A stretch of 64,000 bases of DNA from Schistosoma mansoni (taxonomy: Eukaryota > Platyhelminthes > Trematoda > Strigeidida > Schistosomatidae). Shown here in pieces: positions 48,796 to 54,964 of this stretch. Below the pieces are notes generated by a model. That model saw nothing but the letters and a program-made list of their open reading frames with translations. It was not told where the DNA came from and searched no databases. The translations under genes and the position numbers were made by a program. The stretch's first letter is position 1. Each line of letters opens with the position of its first letter. The stretch covers positions 186,001-250,000 of the forward strand of contig NW_017386063.1 in NCBI RefSeq assembly GCF_000237925.1, read 5' to 3'.

Positions 48796-51700
48796 TTAAT
48801 TTGTAGACGATTTGAACAAATCACATATAGACTACCACATATCTAATGTCCAAAAGAATTCTGTAAATAACAATAATTTCTCCTAAAGAGTTTAATTCCA
48901 GAACTTAAACTGTTAATTTTAGTCTTACCGTTCACTATATGACCTATCTGGCATGATAAGACCTAAAGTAATGAATGTTCCAGCAAACATACTTCAGTTG
49001 GGTCATCGAATTATGTAGGATGAAACTAATACATCAAGGTAGTGTTATATCCGAATGAAGAATAAATGAATGGTAATTGATAAGAATTACTTATGGACTA
49101 TTATTGCATATATTCTTATTGCATAATTATGAAGTGACGAGATTATGTATATCTACATATATTCTTTTTATCATAAGCCTTCGTTTAACCTATTGGTTAC
49201 TATTATACGATTTACCATTACTAATTTATTCCCATTTTATCAGATACAGTCATCCATACTCATAGCTATTTCTGTTTTGAACTTGTATAGTTATAATTTT
49301 TCATTTTATGGTGCGATGCCGTCGGCGAGACTATAATTCATGGGCGAACCGATCAGATATAAGATATCAGGTCCTGGATTTTGGCGCGAAACTAATTCAT
49401 TTATTTGGCTAAATAGAGTCTTGGCTAATGTCAGTTTGTGCTGAAAACTGCAAATCTAATTCTTAAACCTAACCATCAACCGTGAATCATAATTCTAATT
49501 CCTCTCACTGGTTTATAAGCCTCATTTAATCCTAGTTAGTAGCTGGACATTATCAAGGTCACTTTAGTGTCTTTCAAAGGTTATCCATCAATTATAGTCC
49601 CACCATGAAGTCTAATCCGCTTGTATATATACCACGTATGCCTGAAATATACAATTCCCATTAGCGGGGCCTGATATTTGTGTTTTAGATCGAGCGGACT
49701 GGGCTAGGAGAACTACTGTACAGAAGACCAATGAGGACTAAGAGTTCATTTAAGGCTGCTAGTGCTGTTTTGATGCACCATTCGTTTGGCATAGGGACAA
49801 GGCAACCTTATTACGTGATATTTGATAGGCCATAGGACATAAAAGGTAGCAGCTAAAATCAGGTATTGTATATAATCTATTCGATATATATCGTAAAATA
49901 ACGTCAGTGTGACGGAGATAATCAAGTTAGGGATAAATGTGTTCACAGACAAATGGGTGATTCAAAGTAATAGAATATAGTATTAGCAACATATTGACAT
50001 TTAAAAACATACTTAAATGTTTAGAAAATATACGCCGTCGGCGACATTCTTCAGTTCTCAAATTAGTTTCCTCTTTAAGATAACATACAGATCGTTGAGT
50101 AAGCATATCGTCAAATTCTGTACGTCTAACAATTTCAGCTAAACAGCTATTGATAATTAAGAAAAAAGCAAGAACAAAGAGGAGGAAATCAGAAATAAAC
50201 TTAACAAATAAACATAAAACCAACTAAATATGTGCATTATTAAAATATATCAAATTCTCTCAGCAGTTTTTAGAGTTGTATAAGAAGATTATTTTAAACT
50301 CCACTATTGTACATCTCATCTAATACTAAGAAACATAGGATTGGTAAGTAATTTAAAGCTTATAGTAGTTGACTTTACAAGCTTGGCTTCGATTTACACA
50401 ATTTATGTGAGGGTTGATAGACTGTCTAAACCCAAAAGTAGGTGAAGTGAAATTAGGACTTTCGACCTACTGCTTTCAAGTTGTGTGCTTCCCACACTAA
50501 CGTACCAATCCTGTCTGAAAAAAAGATATAAACGTGTAACCAGGTGATAAAAGTTTGAGAAGAAACAGCGCAACCTATTCACTTAGATATTGAAGAGCGA
50601 AAAGTCACACAGCACCTACATATACACGTTTGTAAACTACGAACTAAATACATACACAATGTCGATGGGTAAAGTCGAGTTTGAATGCATTATTCACTTG
50701 TTTGAACATTAAACAGCATGTACGGCCCGAAGATCGAATGATAACTTACTCCTAACTACAATTAAGAGATTATTTAACAACGAATTCCATGAACATTTTA
50801 AATGTTTAAACTGTGAAGATAGTTTTCTTTACAAACATAGTGGTGGGAAAGTCAACGAACGGAGTACACAAGCTTCATTTTAGTGGCCATTCACAATCCG
50901 AAATATATGATCCCATACAAGATATTAGGGAGGAGAAATTATATTTTTGTAAAACTCTCAGTTATGGAATTTTAAATAAATTCAACGTTTCGCCTGACAT
51001 TCTGATTCAAACTTCAGGGAAATATAATCAAACATCAAAATTATCGAATATAAGTAGTTACATGATTCTCCAATTAACTGTATACTAAACAGGTCATCTA
51101 TGTTAACATGGTTGAATGTAAAAAATTTTCTGTAGTGCGTATGAGACATGTGGTGTGTAAAGAAAAGTGTGCTAAGTTAACAAATTGTATATATATGTAA
51201 ATGGATCTGAGGCGAGAGAAGAAAAGCAAACAAAATCACATTGATCATAATATCGCCCGTGATCGGTAAATATTTTGTTGAAAGTAGACAATGTTTTTAT
51301 AGACGATATGAGTTAAACATCTCAATGAAGTTTTAAAAAAAAAGTATAAAAGCTTGTGTGATTCTGATAAGTCTTGTTGATTGAACGCTATATTCGGATC
51401 CTAAGCTAGTCTCGTAACCCCCAAGCTAGAACTACACAGCGACTTGAACACGAGAGAAAAGGCACAAAATATACGAGAAGCACTTTACTCCAAAGATTCA
51501 TTTATGTACAGAAAATATAGGGTTTTTATAGTATTTTAGAAGTCCTTGGGTTTACCTGAAAATTCTAGAATACTACTAAACATAGTAGCAGTATAGTAAT
51601 CAACCAATCAGAATCTCTACATGTGACTTTTCACTTTCGTGATATTTCTAGCAAAACTTCTAATCAAACGCTGATTGGATAAAATGCTCCTTAACGTTTC

Positions 51701-53527
51701 CTGAGCATGTCATGTCTATTGCGAGAAATTTGCAGAATCATCCCAACAGATTCTGTTGATGAAGTTCATTATTCATCAAATATTCCAATAAACTAATTGA
51801 TTAGAGTAGTTGAAAGTAACCGTTGTTGTTCAGATAATTAAGCGATAGAATAAATGGATTAAAGAGTTCAAGTTCACTTAATAATCATTAGTTGCCATAG
51901 AACAGTTAATTGTATTCCATCTCATCTGTTAATATTCCTTGAAATCTATCCATATGTGTAAGGGACTTCAGTTGTTAAGTCTCTCTTTGTAAGAATTCAA
52001 ACCTTTATGGAGTAATTTTTTTCTTACCACTGGAATCATATAGGATAATTGTATGTACATCGTTTTACGACGAATACATCATAAGTCATTCAAGCGTCAT
52101 ACAATAAATCGTGTAAAAATTTATACTACAGTACATTTGAATAAAATAAACTGAATAGTTATGATCGATGAATATATAAAAAAATAAAGAGAGAATTCCA
52201 GTCATATGATCCATTTGTAACCATGCCTTCGTACATATATAGTATATCCTATATATCATGTGTACTCCGAAAGAATTTTTAGTCACAGTAACATGGGGTA
52301 TTTTTGTGTTTTTTTTTAACGAAAAAAACAGACAAATAAAACATACAGTACAAATGATGATTTACATTAAGTAAATAAATGAATAAATTTATAATGTGAT
52401 TCATAACATTAGCAAATCAGCCGATATGTAAAACTAGACTTTAAGAAAACATTGCACGTATACGAACATACTAAACCAGGTCATACGAGGGAAAAAAAGA
52501 GGAGTAAAAACAAATCATTTCCTTTTTTTTATTTACATAACATCTACACACAAACAGGTACTTTTTATATTGTCACAATAGAGACATGTGCCGAATAAGA
52601 TGCGATATTCCTACAGTTGAAGAACATATGAAACTCAAAACAACTATCAACCAATATCAAACACACAATCTACAATACGAACGTCAAGACAGTTCTATTT
52701 TGTGGAACTGAAACTTCGATGAACTACTAGAACCAACATCAAAAAGACACAAATATTTATAAACAATTGTACGCTCAAGATAATCAATGTCCGTTGACCG
52801 GATATCATCCCCAACAATAGGAAAACATGATGGAGTTGGTGGATAGGATATACATTGCACAAATCATCAAACTACATCACGAAGCAAGAGCTAACTTGGA
52901 AACTTGAAAGGAAATAAGAAAGAGGAAGACCAAAGAACACATTGTATCGGTAATTGGAATCAGACATCAAAAGAATGAATAACAACTGGAGGAATTGTAA
53001 AGGATTCACCAGGACATAGTGCGATGGGGAATGCTGGTGGGCAGCCTATGCTTCTCAATGAGCAATTAAATCAATTATGGAGTGTTTACGTGCACCAGTG
53101 ACATTACATAACGATTATAGCAGGTATGAATCGGACTGAGATCGAAAACAAATCAACGAATCAGTAATTAATCAATGATTCAGTGCTATTATACTGATAA
53201 CAAAGTCATATAGATCAAGAATTCGACTACAGGTGAGAGGTACTAAGGTGGGCAGCACACTATCACAGATACTTAAATATGGGAACGACTAAGTATCGAG
53301 TAATCTCATACGTTTCCAAAAGTTTGTTTATAGAGAAAATTTCATAAATAAATAAATATTTCCAGTACACATGAAATTTTACCACTACTTACCGAGCATA
53401 GGTGGGACCAGCTTCATTTAATTGAGATATTAATGTACCAGTTGTAGTGACACGACACATACGACGAAGACAACGTTGAATAATTGCATCGAGACGATTT
53501 AATTCTGATTGGAAATTTTGTAACCAT
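18135..53527 (-). CDS. RB1CC1: RB1CC1/FIP200 homologue, autophagy scaffold (5'-partial, 13 exons)
   Basis: Coding exons, 5' to 3' on the minus strand: 53527-53393, 50146-50013, 47389-46333, 44134-43840, 41606-41132, 39519-39137, 34537-34343, 29387-29099, 26585-26551, 24466-24261, 23134-22278, 20473-20370, 18368-18135 (stop included). Every intron is GT-AG and every junction keeps phase, giving 1,465 residues plus the stop. FIP200 scaffolds the ULK1-ATG13-ATG101 complex that starts autophagosome formation, and its C-terminal claw binds cargo receptors. Support: the ATG17-like motif [15 protein letters not shown] with a following REE/RRRR-type stretch (exons 1-2), and the claw (exons 11-13) with [26 protein letters not shown] and FYRV. 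The middle is low-complexity. The first exon needs two bases from an upstream exon, so the start and the N-terminal domain are missing. Family assignment is strong; orthology to FIP200 rather than plant/yeast ATG11 is inferred from the animal context and the claw. Confidence 0.9.
18420..18690. repeat. SINE-C head-to-head inverted pair (decayed)
   Basis: Left half reads as family C on the minus strand (GACAGGAAACGG to GCGGATCCAATTACG). Right half reads as C on the plus strand (GGTACATCTTG, CCGGTGAGTGCC, AAGAAAC, CAGGGTTTTCT). Both hammerheads are mutated in the core. Confidence 0.65.
18770..18960. repeat. tRNA-like SINE remnant
   Basis: TGATTCGAACCTGTGAATTAC followed by GTAAACCATCGTGACATCCC, shortened here, reads as a B box then A box on the minus strand; the family is unclear. 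Confidence 0.35.
19660..19905. repeat. Sm-alpha end followed by SINE-B (decayed)
   Basis: 19,660-19,771 ends with GCTAGCCACTATCCATC and TGCTTA (Sm-alpha plus strand, middle missing). 19,790-19,905 is a minus-strand B copy with GGGACTCCTCAG and an inverted A box. Confidence 0.55.
20370..20473 (-). CDS. RB1CC1: RB1CC1 exon 12 (claw)
   Basis: 104 bases, phase 1 in and phase 0 out; acceptor TTATTAACAG, donor CGA|GTAAGT. Encodes [20 protein letters not shown], then [14 protein letters not shown]. The last part aligns with human VLGRVMEKEYCQAKK just before the receptor-binding pocket; the terminal Arg sits where human FIP200 has Lys1569. Confidence 0.9.
20640..20800 (-). repeat. SINE-C, minus strand, decayed
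   Basis: Keeps ACAAGAAACTCTGG, GCAAGATATACCTGTAATG and CCTGGTGAATTCGGATC in the family-C order; the hammerhead core is lost. Confidence 0.5.
21251..21467 (+). repeat. Long inverted-repeat arm, left
   Basis: Matches the reverse complement of 25,005-25,217 over about 213 bases with few differences (about 93-95% by eye). Lies in the intron between exons 11 and 12. Confidence 0.88.
22060..22252 (-). mobile_element. LINE reverse-transcriptase fragment
   Basis: Minus-strand frame with [19 protein letters not shown] matches the D-x-x-KAFD-x-V-x-H-x-x-L motif of non-LTR reverse transcriptases (first catalytic Asp region). Only this core is seen; it lies in the intron after exon 11. Confidence 0.7.
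22278..23134 (-). CDS. RB1CC1: RB1CC1 exon 11 (claw strands split by a low-complexity insert)
   Basis: 857 bases, phase 2 in (acceptor TATACTTAG) and phase 1 out (ACAA|GTAAGT). It opens with [14 protein letters not shown], matching the first claw strand (hydrophobic GDLVLI-type in FIP200, GDVALFLP in ATG11). After about 210 Ser/Thr/Asn/Gly-rich residues it resumes with [17 protein letters not shown] and [10 protein letters not shown], matching the next claw strands (LYFLHSE and similar in human). In known family members the loop is only a few residues. The insert is coded in frame in this exon and is not an intron read-through: it has no in-frame stop and is flanked by conserved strands. Confidence 0.9.
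24261..24466 (-). CDS. RB1CC1: RB1CC1 exon 10
   Basis: 206 bases, phase 0 in and phase 2 out; acceptor AAATCTAG, donor TCTAA|GTGCGT (less consensual). Encodes 68 residues starting [17 protein letters not shown], then a Gln/Asn/Ser-rich stretch, ending [10 protein letters not shown]. It leads directly into the claw domain. The split codon becomes Asn across the junction with exon 11. Confidence 0.86.
25005..25217 (-). repeat. Long inverted-repeat arm, right
   Basis: Partner of 21,251-21,467, in the intron between exons 9 and 10. The pair therefore brackets exons 10 and 11. No terminal duplication was identified. Confidence 0.88.
26551..26585 (-). CDS. RB1CC1: RB1CC1 exon 9, 35-base micro-exon
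   Basis: Found by phase: exon 8 ends in phase 1 and exon 10 needs phase 0, so an exon of length 3n+2 is required between them. A 35-base segment with a strong acceptor (TTTTCTTAG) and a consensus donor (TGT|GTAAGT) satisfies this. It encodes [12 protein letters not shown]. Schistosomes are known for micro-exons, though mostly in secreted MEG genes. Skipping it would shift the frame. Confidence 0.85.
26720..26848 (-). repeat. SINE-B, minus strand, decayed, split by element E
   Basis: GGAAGTACTAGATAGC, TCCTAGTATGGGACTCCTC and a weak inverted B-box region, running up to the target site of the E copy at 26,861. Confidence 0.5.
26861..27382 (-). repeat. Element E, minus strand, full length
   Basis: 522 bases, flanked by GGTCTCTACAGT at 26,849-26,860 and 27,383-27,394. 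5' end CCAAATGCCCTGGTATGG-like, 3' end a (TTTA)n tail. A 107-codon minus frame (27,196-26,873) contains [16 protein letters not shown] and ends near NIYVFK; it is shared with other copies. Confidence 0.93.
27690..27797 (-). repeat. SINE-C fragment with (TA)n
   Basis: GTTGGGACTCATCAGAAAAG and CTTGAAGGAACTGTTGCTCC resemble the minus-strand C family, followed by (TA)n at 27,770-27,797. Confidence 0.5.
28540..28862 (+). repeat. SINE-B unit, plus strand, near full length
   Basis: Holds the upstream block (TTAGTGACTAACTT, AGAGTTCAACCGTG), the A-box region (CAACTTAGTGGTTTAGAG), B box (GGGTTCGATTCAC) and a decayed hammerhead (CCTGAGAAGTATCATACCAC). Confidence 0.65.
29099..29387 (-). CDS. RB1CC1: RB1CC1 exon 8
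   Basis: 289 bases, phase 0 in (acceptor TCGGCTAG after a T-rich stretch) and phase 1 out (AAAG|GTTGGT). An in-frame TAG at the acceptor itself fixes the 5' limit. Encodes [14 protein letters not shown], then a short helix [17 protein letters not shown], then Ser/Thr-rich sequence ending NNMFTK. No domain family recognised. Confidence 0.87.
29605..30032 (+). repeat. SINE-B tandem (end of one unit plus a whole unit)
   Basis: The unit end GTCAGTTCGTGATGTAAAC near 29,610 recurs as GTCAATTCGTGATGCAAAT near 30,007, about 397 bases later, in the same orientation. Between them lie the upstream block (GCTCACTAGTGACTAA), tRNA-like part and a decayed hammerhead. Confidence 0.6.
30301..30309. repeat. 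Poly-G tract
   Basis: Nine G in a row in AT-rich DNA; could block polymerases or be an assembly weak point. Confidence 0.8.
30610..30789 (+). repeat. SINE-B, plus strand, interrupted by the LTR fossil
   Basis: Contains GAAGTTAGACATTAACACCG and TTGGATGCCG, A-box region, then stops at GCGCAAGACCGAAGG, where the gypsy element appears to begin; the B box and hammerhead are not found beyond. Confidence 0.6.
30790..33150 (+). mobile_element. Ty3/gypsy LTR retrotransposon fossil (broken)
   Basis: An old broken copy in the RB1CC1 intron between exons 7 and 8, on the opposite strand to the gene. Parts: a possible 5' LTR (about 30,790-31,318, beginning TG and ending CA next to a primer-binding-like TTTGGTGAGCC); a gag-like region with [20 protein letters not shown] (from 31,429); a protease remnant (VDTGAE); and a reverse transcriptase with [11 protein letters not shown] and FVYVDDV (about 32,390-32,750), followed by an RNase H-like start. 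Integrase and a 3' LTR were not recognised. Several breaks are present; it is inactive. Confidence 0.85.
33421..33681. repeat. Sm-alpha head-to-head inverted pair
   Basis: Left half is a minus copy (GGATGAAGGATACGC, ACTTGAGACTCATCAAATGG, with inverted B-box region). Right half is a plus copy (GTGCATCTAGCTGACGAG, TCCAAATAGGATGAAACG). Confidence 0.65.
33990..34130 (+). mobile_element. RTE-type LINE tail fragment
   Basis: GGCAACTGGAAACAACTGC, then GATGGAGAATGCCGGTGGGC, shortened here, through CTCCTCCACAAGGGG: the last codons of the same LINE tail found at 2.3 kb ([19 protein letters not shown]). Confidence 0.7.
34343..34537 (-). CDS. RB1CC1: RB1CC1 exon 7
   Basis: 195 bases, exactly 65 codons, phase 0 at both ends; acceptor AATAAAAG, donor GAA|GTGAGT. 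Begins [16 protein letters not shown] and ends [18 protein letters not shown]. The helical ends and Ser/Thr-rich centre show no recognisable domain. Being phase 0-0 it could be skipped without a frame change. Confidence 0.86.
34675..34835. repeat. SINE-C-related remnant
   Basis: GGCGGTTGGAGATCATTAATT and ACCTAACATGTCAATAATCAT, shortened here, recall the 3' end of family C; decayed. Confidence 0.35.
34836..35330. repeat. GC-rich island bracketed by direct repeats
   Basis: The block at 34,836 (ATGAACGAGAACAGAGGTGA) recurs at 35,255 as ATGAACAAGAACACAGGTGG, each followed by similar sequence including GACAACCA and an AATTACAG-like motif. The 330 bases between are much more GC-rich than the rest of the window. 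A 75-codon minus frame ends [16 protein letters not shown]. Origin unclear; possibly part of the adjoining LINE. Confidence 0.5.
35331..35525 (+). mobile_element. RTE-type LINE tail fragment
   Basis: Reads as [21 protein letters not shown], then [22 protein letters not shown] with frame changes. Same tail as at 2.2, 37.5 and 52.9 kb. Confidence 0.75.
36279..36385. repeat. Perfect 27-base inverted repeat (foldback)
   Basis: Left arm 36,279-36,305 and right arm 36,359-36,385 are exact reverse complements (starting GTAAAATCTCAGCGAATG). The spacer is 53 bases containing AACGTTTCGCCTGGCAATC. A related left half without the right arm lies at about 50,955-51,040. Confidence 0.95.
37315..37660 (+). 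mobile_element. RTE-type LINE, 3' ORF fragment (decayed)
   Basis: [12 protein letters not shown], then [19 protein letters not shown], then [12 protein letters not shown] in frame-shifted pieces, ending at GGATTGACCTGAACAG, where Penelope-like sequence takes over. Confidence 0.75.
37661..38505 (+). mobile_element. Penelope-like element: GIY-YIG end and 3' UTR
   Basis: Frame with [19 protein letters not shown] followed by [20 protein letters not shown] matches the GIY-YIG endonuclease of Penelope-like elements (CxC, YIGRT, R, R, E). The RT part is absent. The 3' region is shared with the nested copy at 13.6-14.4 kb. Old, truncated copy. Confidence 0.7.
38945..39068 (-). repeat. SINE-B, minus strand, 3' half
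   Basis: Hammerhead at 38,992-39,037 with core CTGAGGA and stem II intact but GGAA in place of GAAA. Ends at the inverted B box, about 70 bases from the donor of RB1CC1 exon 6. Confidence 0.8.
39137..39519 (-). CDS. RB1CC1: RB1CC1 exon 6 (short coiled-coil candidate)
   Basis: 383 bases, phase 1 in and phase 0 out; acceptor GATACACAAG, donor AAT|GTAAGT. It encodes [19 protein letters not shown] then a helical stretch containing [10 protein letters not shown] and [19 protein letters not shown]. These heptad-like leucines are the clearest coiled-coil candidate between the two conserved ends. An Asn-rich tract follows. Human FIP200 has hundreds of coiled-coil residues here, so this is at most a remnant. 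A B-family SINE lies immediately 3' of the donor at 38,945-39,068. Confidence 0.88.
40545..40762 (+). repeat. SINE-B, plus strand, full tRNA-like and ribozyme part
   Basis: A box GGCTCAGTGGTCTAGATG, B box GAGTTCGAATCTC, hammerhead at 40,655-40,700 with CTAAAGA in place of CTGAGGA (so predicted inactive) but GAAA and both outer stems kept; 3' end TTTAATTGACTCATGATTCC. Confidence 0.85.
41132..41606 (-). CDS. RB1CC1: RB1CC1 exon 5 (Asn/Ser-rich)
   Basis: 475 bases, phase 0 in (acceptor AATTAAAAG) and phase 1 out (GATG|GTAAAT). The frame is open 18 codons upstream of the first Met, back to the acceptor. About 158 residues dominated by Ser, Asn and Thr, with an Asn run coded by an AAT repeat near 41,290-41,340. 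Acidic patches ([19 protein letters not shown]) could be short linear interaction motifs, but none is identified. Confidence 0.88.
41700..41905. repeat. SINE-C-related remnant
   Basis: Contains GGAGGTGGGGTTTCCTGTCG and TCGATAGAATTCAATCAGCA, the latter also in the C copy at 54.3 kb. Confidence 0.45.
42397..43330 (-). repeat. SINE-B tandem, minus strand, with nested element E
   Basis: B sequence 42,397-42,491 resumes at 43,030 (GATCCACG then inverted B box GGCTCGAACCC) after removal of the E insertion, and runs on into the start of another B unit at about 43,262-43,330 in the same orientation. Unit spacing without the insert is about 350 bases. Confidence 0.75.
42492..43018 (-). repeat. Element E, minus strand, full length, nested in SINE-B
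   Basis: 527 bases flanked by GAGCATCCACG at 42,481-42,491 and 43,019-43,029. Both shared frames are open: 42,808-42,509 ([15 protein letters not shown]...) and 43,036-42,824 ([20 protein letters not shown]...). 3' TTTA-type tail. Confidence 0.95.
43840..44134 (-). CDS. RB1CC1: RB1CC1 exon 4
   Basis: 295 bases, phase 2 in and phase 0 out; acceptor CTTCCCAG after a T-rich tract, donor AAA|GTATGT. About 98 residues including [20 protein letters not shown], a complex and probably constrained segment, then [14 protein letters not shown]. No domain family is recognised. The low degeneracy compared with the flanking exons suggests a conserved binding segment in an otherwise disordered linker. Confidence 0.88.
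44341..44570. repeat. Sm-alpha head-to-head inverted pair
   Basis: Minus copy (GAATCTAGGAGCGCATTTC, inverted B box ACTCGAATCCAG) meets a plus copy (ATAGTGAACATCAATTCCGG, ACATCCAGTTGACGATTCCC) at about 44,470. Plus hammerhead keeps GAAA; the first core base is changed. Confidence 0.75.
44765..45150. repeat. Unclassified repeat, copy 1
   Basis: Aligns with 51,382-51,720 in the same orientation: shared AACCCCC, CTACAC..CGA.TTGAACAC, GCACTTTACTCCAA-like, GTGACT.TTCACTTTC, GCTGATTGGATA. No coding potential or known family recognised. Confidence 0.6.
45606..45818 (+). CDS. Uncertain 70-codon open frame antisense in an RB1CC1 intron
   Basis: Starts [20 protein letters not shown] and ends [10 protein letters not shown]. 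Composition is gene-like ([18 protein letters not shown]), but no family is recognised and it lies inside the intron between exons 3 and 4 on the other strand. It could be a fragment of a dead retrocopy. Confidence 0.2.
   Translation: MSIIRITYSAAFMKSLRPVSVKVTKKYNQRQRVDWQYGLERINIIQMSIPELLTSNWRSFDIYRQDRSRN
46017..46187 (+). repeat. Sm-alpha SINE, plus strand, hammerhead lacking stem II
   Basis: ATCCAG then CAGACGGCGAAACGCACGTC then CTGGAT (46,109-46,151): stem I, GAAA, stem III and GTC remain, but stem II and part of the core are deleted. Confidence 0.7.
46333..47389 (-). CDS. RB1CC1: RB1CC1 exon 3 (large disordered exon)
   Basis: 1,057 bases, phase 1 in and phase 2 out (donor GATGA|GTAAGC). 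The acceptor ACATACCAG was chosen because it is the candidate that matches the preceding phase. It encodes about 352 residues, largely Ser/Thr/Asn-rich. A run of 11 Thr is coded by a repetitive ACC/ACT tract near 47,290-47,340. Less degenerate islands are [36 protein letters not shown] and [18 protein letters not shown]. No domain is recognised. The Thr run is a likely length-polymorphic site. Confidence 0.9.
47560..47760 (-). repeat. tRNA-like SINE remnant
   Basis: GGAATCGAATCCATAACCTTC resembles an inverted B box followed by an inverted tRNA arm; flanks recall family B but are too decayed to assign. Confidence 0.35.
48727..48796. repeat. (TA)n-(GA)n compound microsatellite
   Basis: About 23 TA units followed directly by about 12 GA units. 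Confidence 0.95.
50013..50146 (-). CDS. RB1CC1: RB1CC1 exon 2 (ATG17-like signature)
   Basis: 134 bases, phase 2 in and phase 1 out; acceptor ATCAATAG, donor TTTAA|GTATGT. It encodes [15 protein letters not shown] followed by a helix with [18 protein letters not shown]. The pattern E-x-x-RR-x-x-F, then L-x-x-E, then R-x-E-E-x-x-RR-x-x-F is the most conserved part of the ATG17-like domain in ATG11/FIP200 proteins. In the family this helical region forms the N-terminal dimer that binds ATG13. Confidence 0.88.
51382..51720. repeat. Unclassified repeat, copy 2
   Basis: Partner of 44,765-45,150; see that entry. In the intron between exons 1 and 2. Confidence 0.6.
52660..53070 (+). mobile_element. 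RTE-type LINE, 3' end of ORF (decayed)
   Basis: [16 protein letters not shown] start, INNC.LKIINVR-like, [16 protein letters not shown], then [11 protein letters not shown] and [14 protein letters not shown] pieces in several frames. Closely related to the copy at 1.8-2.4 kb. Lies just 3' of exon 1 in the intron. Confidence 0.75.
53393..53527 (-). CDS. RB1CC1: RB1CC1 exon 1 of those found (ATG17-like region)
   Basis: 135 bases: one base completes a split codon, then 44 codons and two leftover bases. Acceptor TTATCGTAG and donor CG|GTAAGT are both good. The peptide starts [16 protein letters not shown] and runs to NEAGPTYA; it is amphipathic and helical-looking, as expected for the ATG17-like helical bundle. 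It is too short to be conspicuous as an open frame, and was accepted because its phase-2 donor joins the next exon to give [12 protein letters not shown], a known ATG17-domain signature. An upstream exon must exist; none was recognised between 53.6 and 64 kb. Confidence 0.82.
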
Positions 53528-53889
53528 CTACGATAACAAAAAGGTAACTAATATTACGGTTACATTCTCATGACTGTATTCAACTAATGATTATGCAGAA
53601 GAACTCACAATAAAATTGGTCAAAAAAAGAATTGTAGAACTATTAATATTTAGAATTCCATTTTCTTGATAGTTGAATTTATCTTGAATGTTTAACACAC
53701 AAATTTAAAGCACAAAATGTGAATGAATTACTAACCATGAAAAGAATATAATGACTTTTCACTCCATGATGATGATTGTCTTGGTTAAAGTGAAATCCAT
53801 GTATAAGACATGATTTAAAAATAATTTATAGTACAGTTTCAAGAGTATTCAAGAAATACAAATGAATTTCCTATAATGTGATTATTCTT

Positions 53890-54178
53890 GCTTTGGTACG
53901 GCCAAGAGTGAGCAGAATCCATTCTCTCTCAAACTGCTCTCAAATGGCCACGTATATACAGCCGCTCTATCAGGGAAGTACTACTCATTGCACTCTCGGC
54001 AGGAGTGTTGTTTACGAAATTGAGAGGGCCAAAAGCGAATGTCCGGATCTTTAAGCGGGTTGGTTGGTAAGGAGGATCCAACTAGGGAAGTTGCAAAACC
54101 ACAATTCCAAACCAATAGTTCACATGAGCCTCAAGATCTTGAGGAAACGAATAGTGTATGAACCTATTGTTGGTCAGC
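53890..54178 (+). repeat. Element E, plus strand, truncated
   Basis: Starts near TTGGTACGGCCAAGAGTG, runs through ACGAAATTGAGAGGGCC, and stops after GTTGGTCAGC, where family C sequence begins. Confidence 0.85.
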
Positions 54179-54434
54179 AAGGTATACCTTAAAACGTTTG
54201 CCTTGGTGACGATGGCTGAATAGCATGAAACCTAGGTCTAATGTTTTCTGAAGACTACCTCCCATTATCTAACATTACAATATAATGCACGTGGTGACGA
54301 GTCACAGAGACTAGTGGCAACTCGATCGATAGAATTCAATCAGCACTAAAAAAATGTAACAAACAAGACACTGGTCCAACACCTAGTGATCAATAATGAG
54401 CTTGAATTATATATATATATATATATATATATAA
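54179..54434 (+). repeat. SINE-C, plus strand, decayed, fused to element E
   Basis: GCAAGGTATACCTT, GGTGACGATGGCTGAATAGC, ATGAAACCTAGGTCTAATG and the shared block TCGATAGAATTCAATCAGCA, ending in (TA)n at 54,408-54,434. The hammerhead outline is visible but mutated. Confidence 0.55.
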
Positions 54435-54964
54435 CAGCCGATGAATATAGTGTTACGTCACTGCTCACTTATCGACTTAAATCTGACCATATATCCATGT
54501 TGCTAGACTAGGGCAAAACAGTATTTCATTGTTCTATGTCATTTTATACATGAATAGTCTAATAGTGATGAATAACTTATCCATAAATGCGCATAGATTA
54601 CTACAGGCCAATTAACATTATTCAAGACTTCTATAGTGAAGCTATTTCACTGCGCTACTACTATTACTAATCTATATGCACGTACTATATATACATAGTT
54701 CTAACCTGAATAACAAATGTGCGGACCATGAAAATAAACCAACTTATACAATATGGCACATATTTAAATTTCACTGAAACAATGATCAATGAATTAAATG
54801 TGCACTACATCATATATTTTATACATTATCTTGTAAATTTGCATTTGTATTTCTTAGAAGCTGTGTTTATTATAAGCATTAACAGTTATTTGTTTCTTCG
54901 TAAAAATCCTATTACAAGTAAATTGAAGTCAAAAAATTTTATTGACGAATTCATATCACAGTTT

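Noticed and set aside
50813-51088. 91-codon plus frame as a gene
   Set aside because: Overlaps the repeat related to the 36.3-kb foldback and has no homology or splice context.
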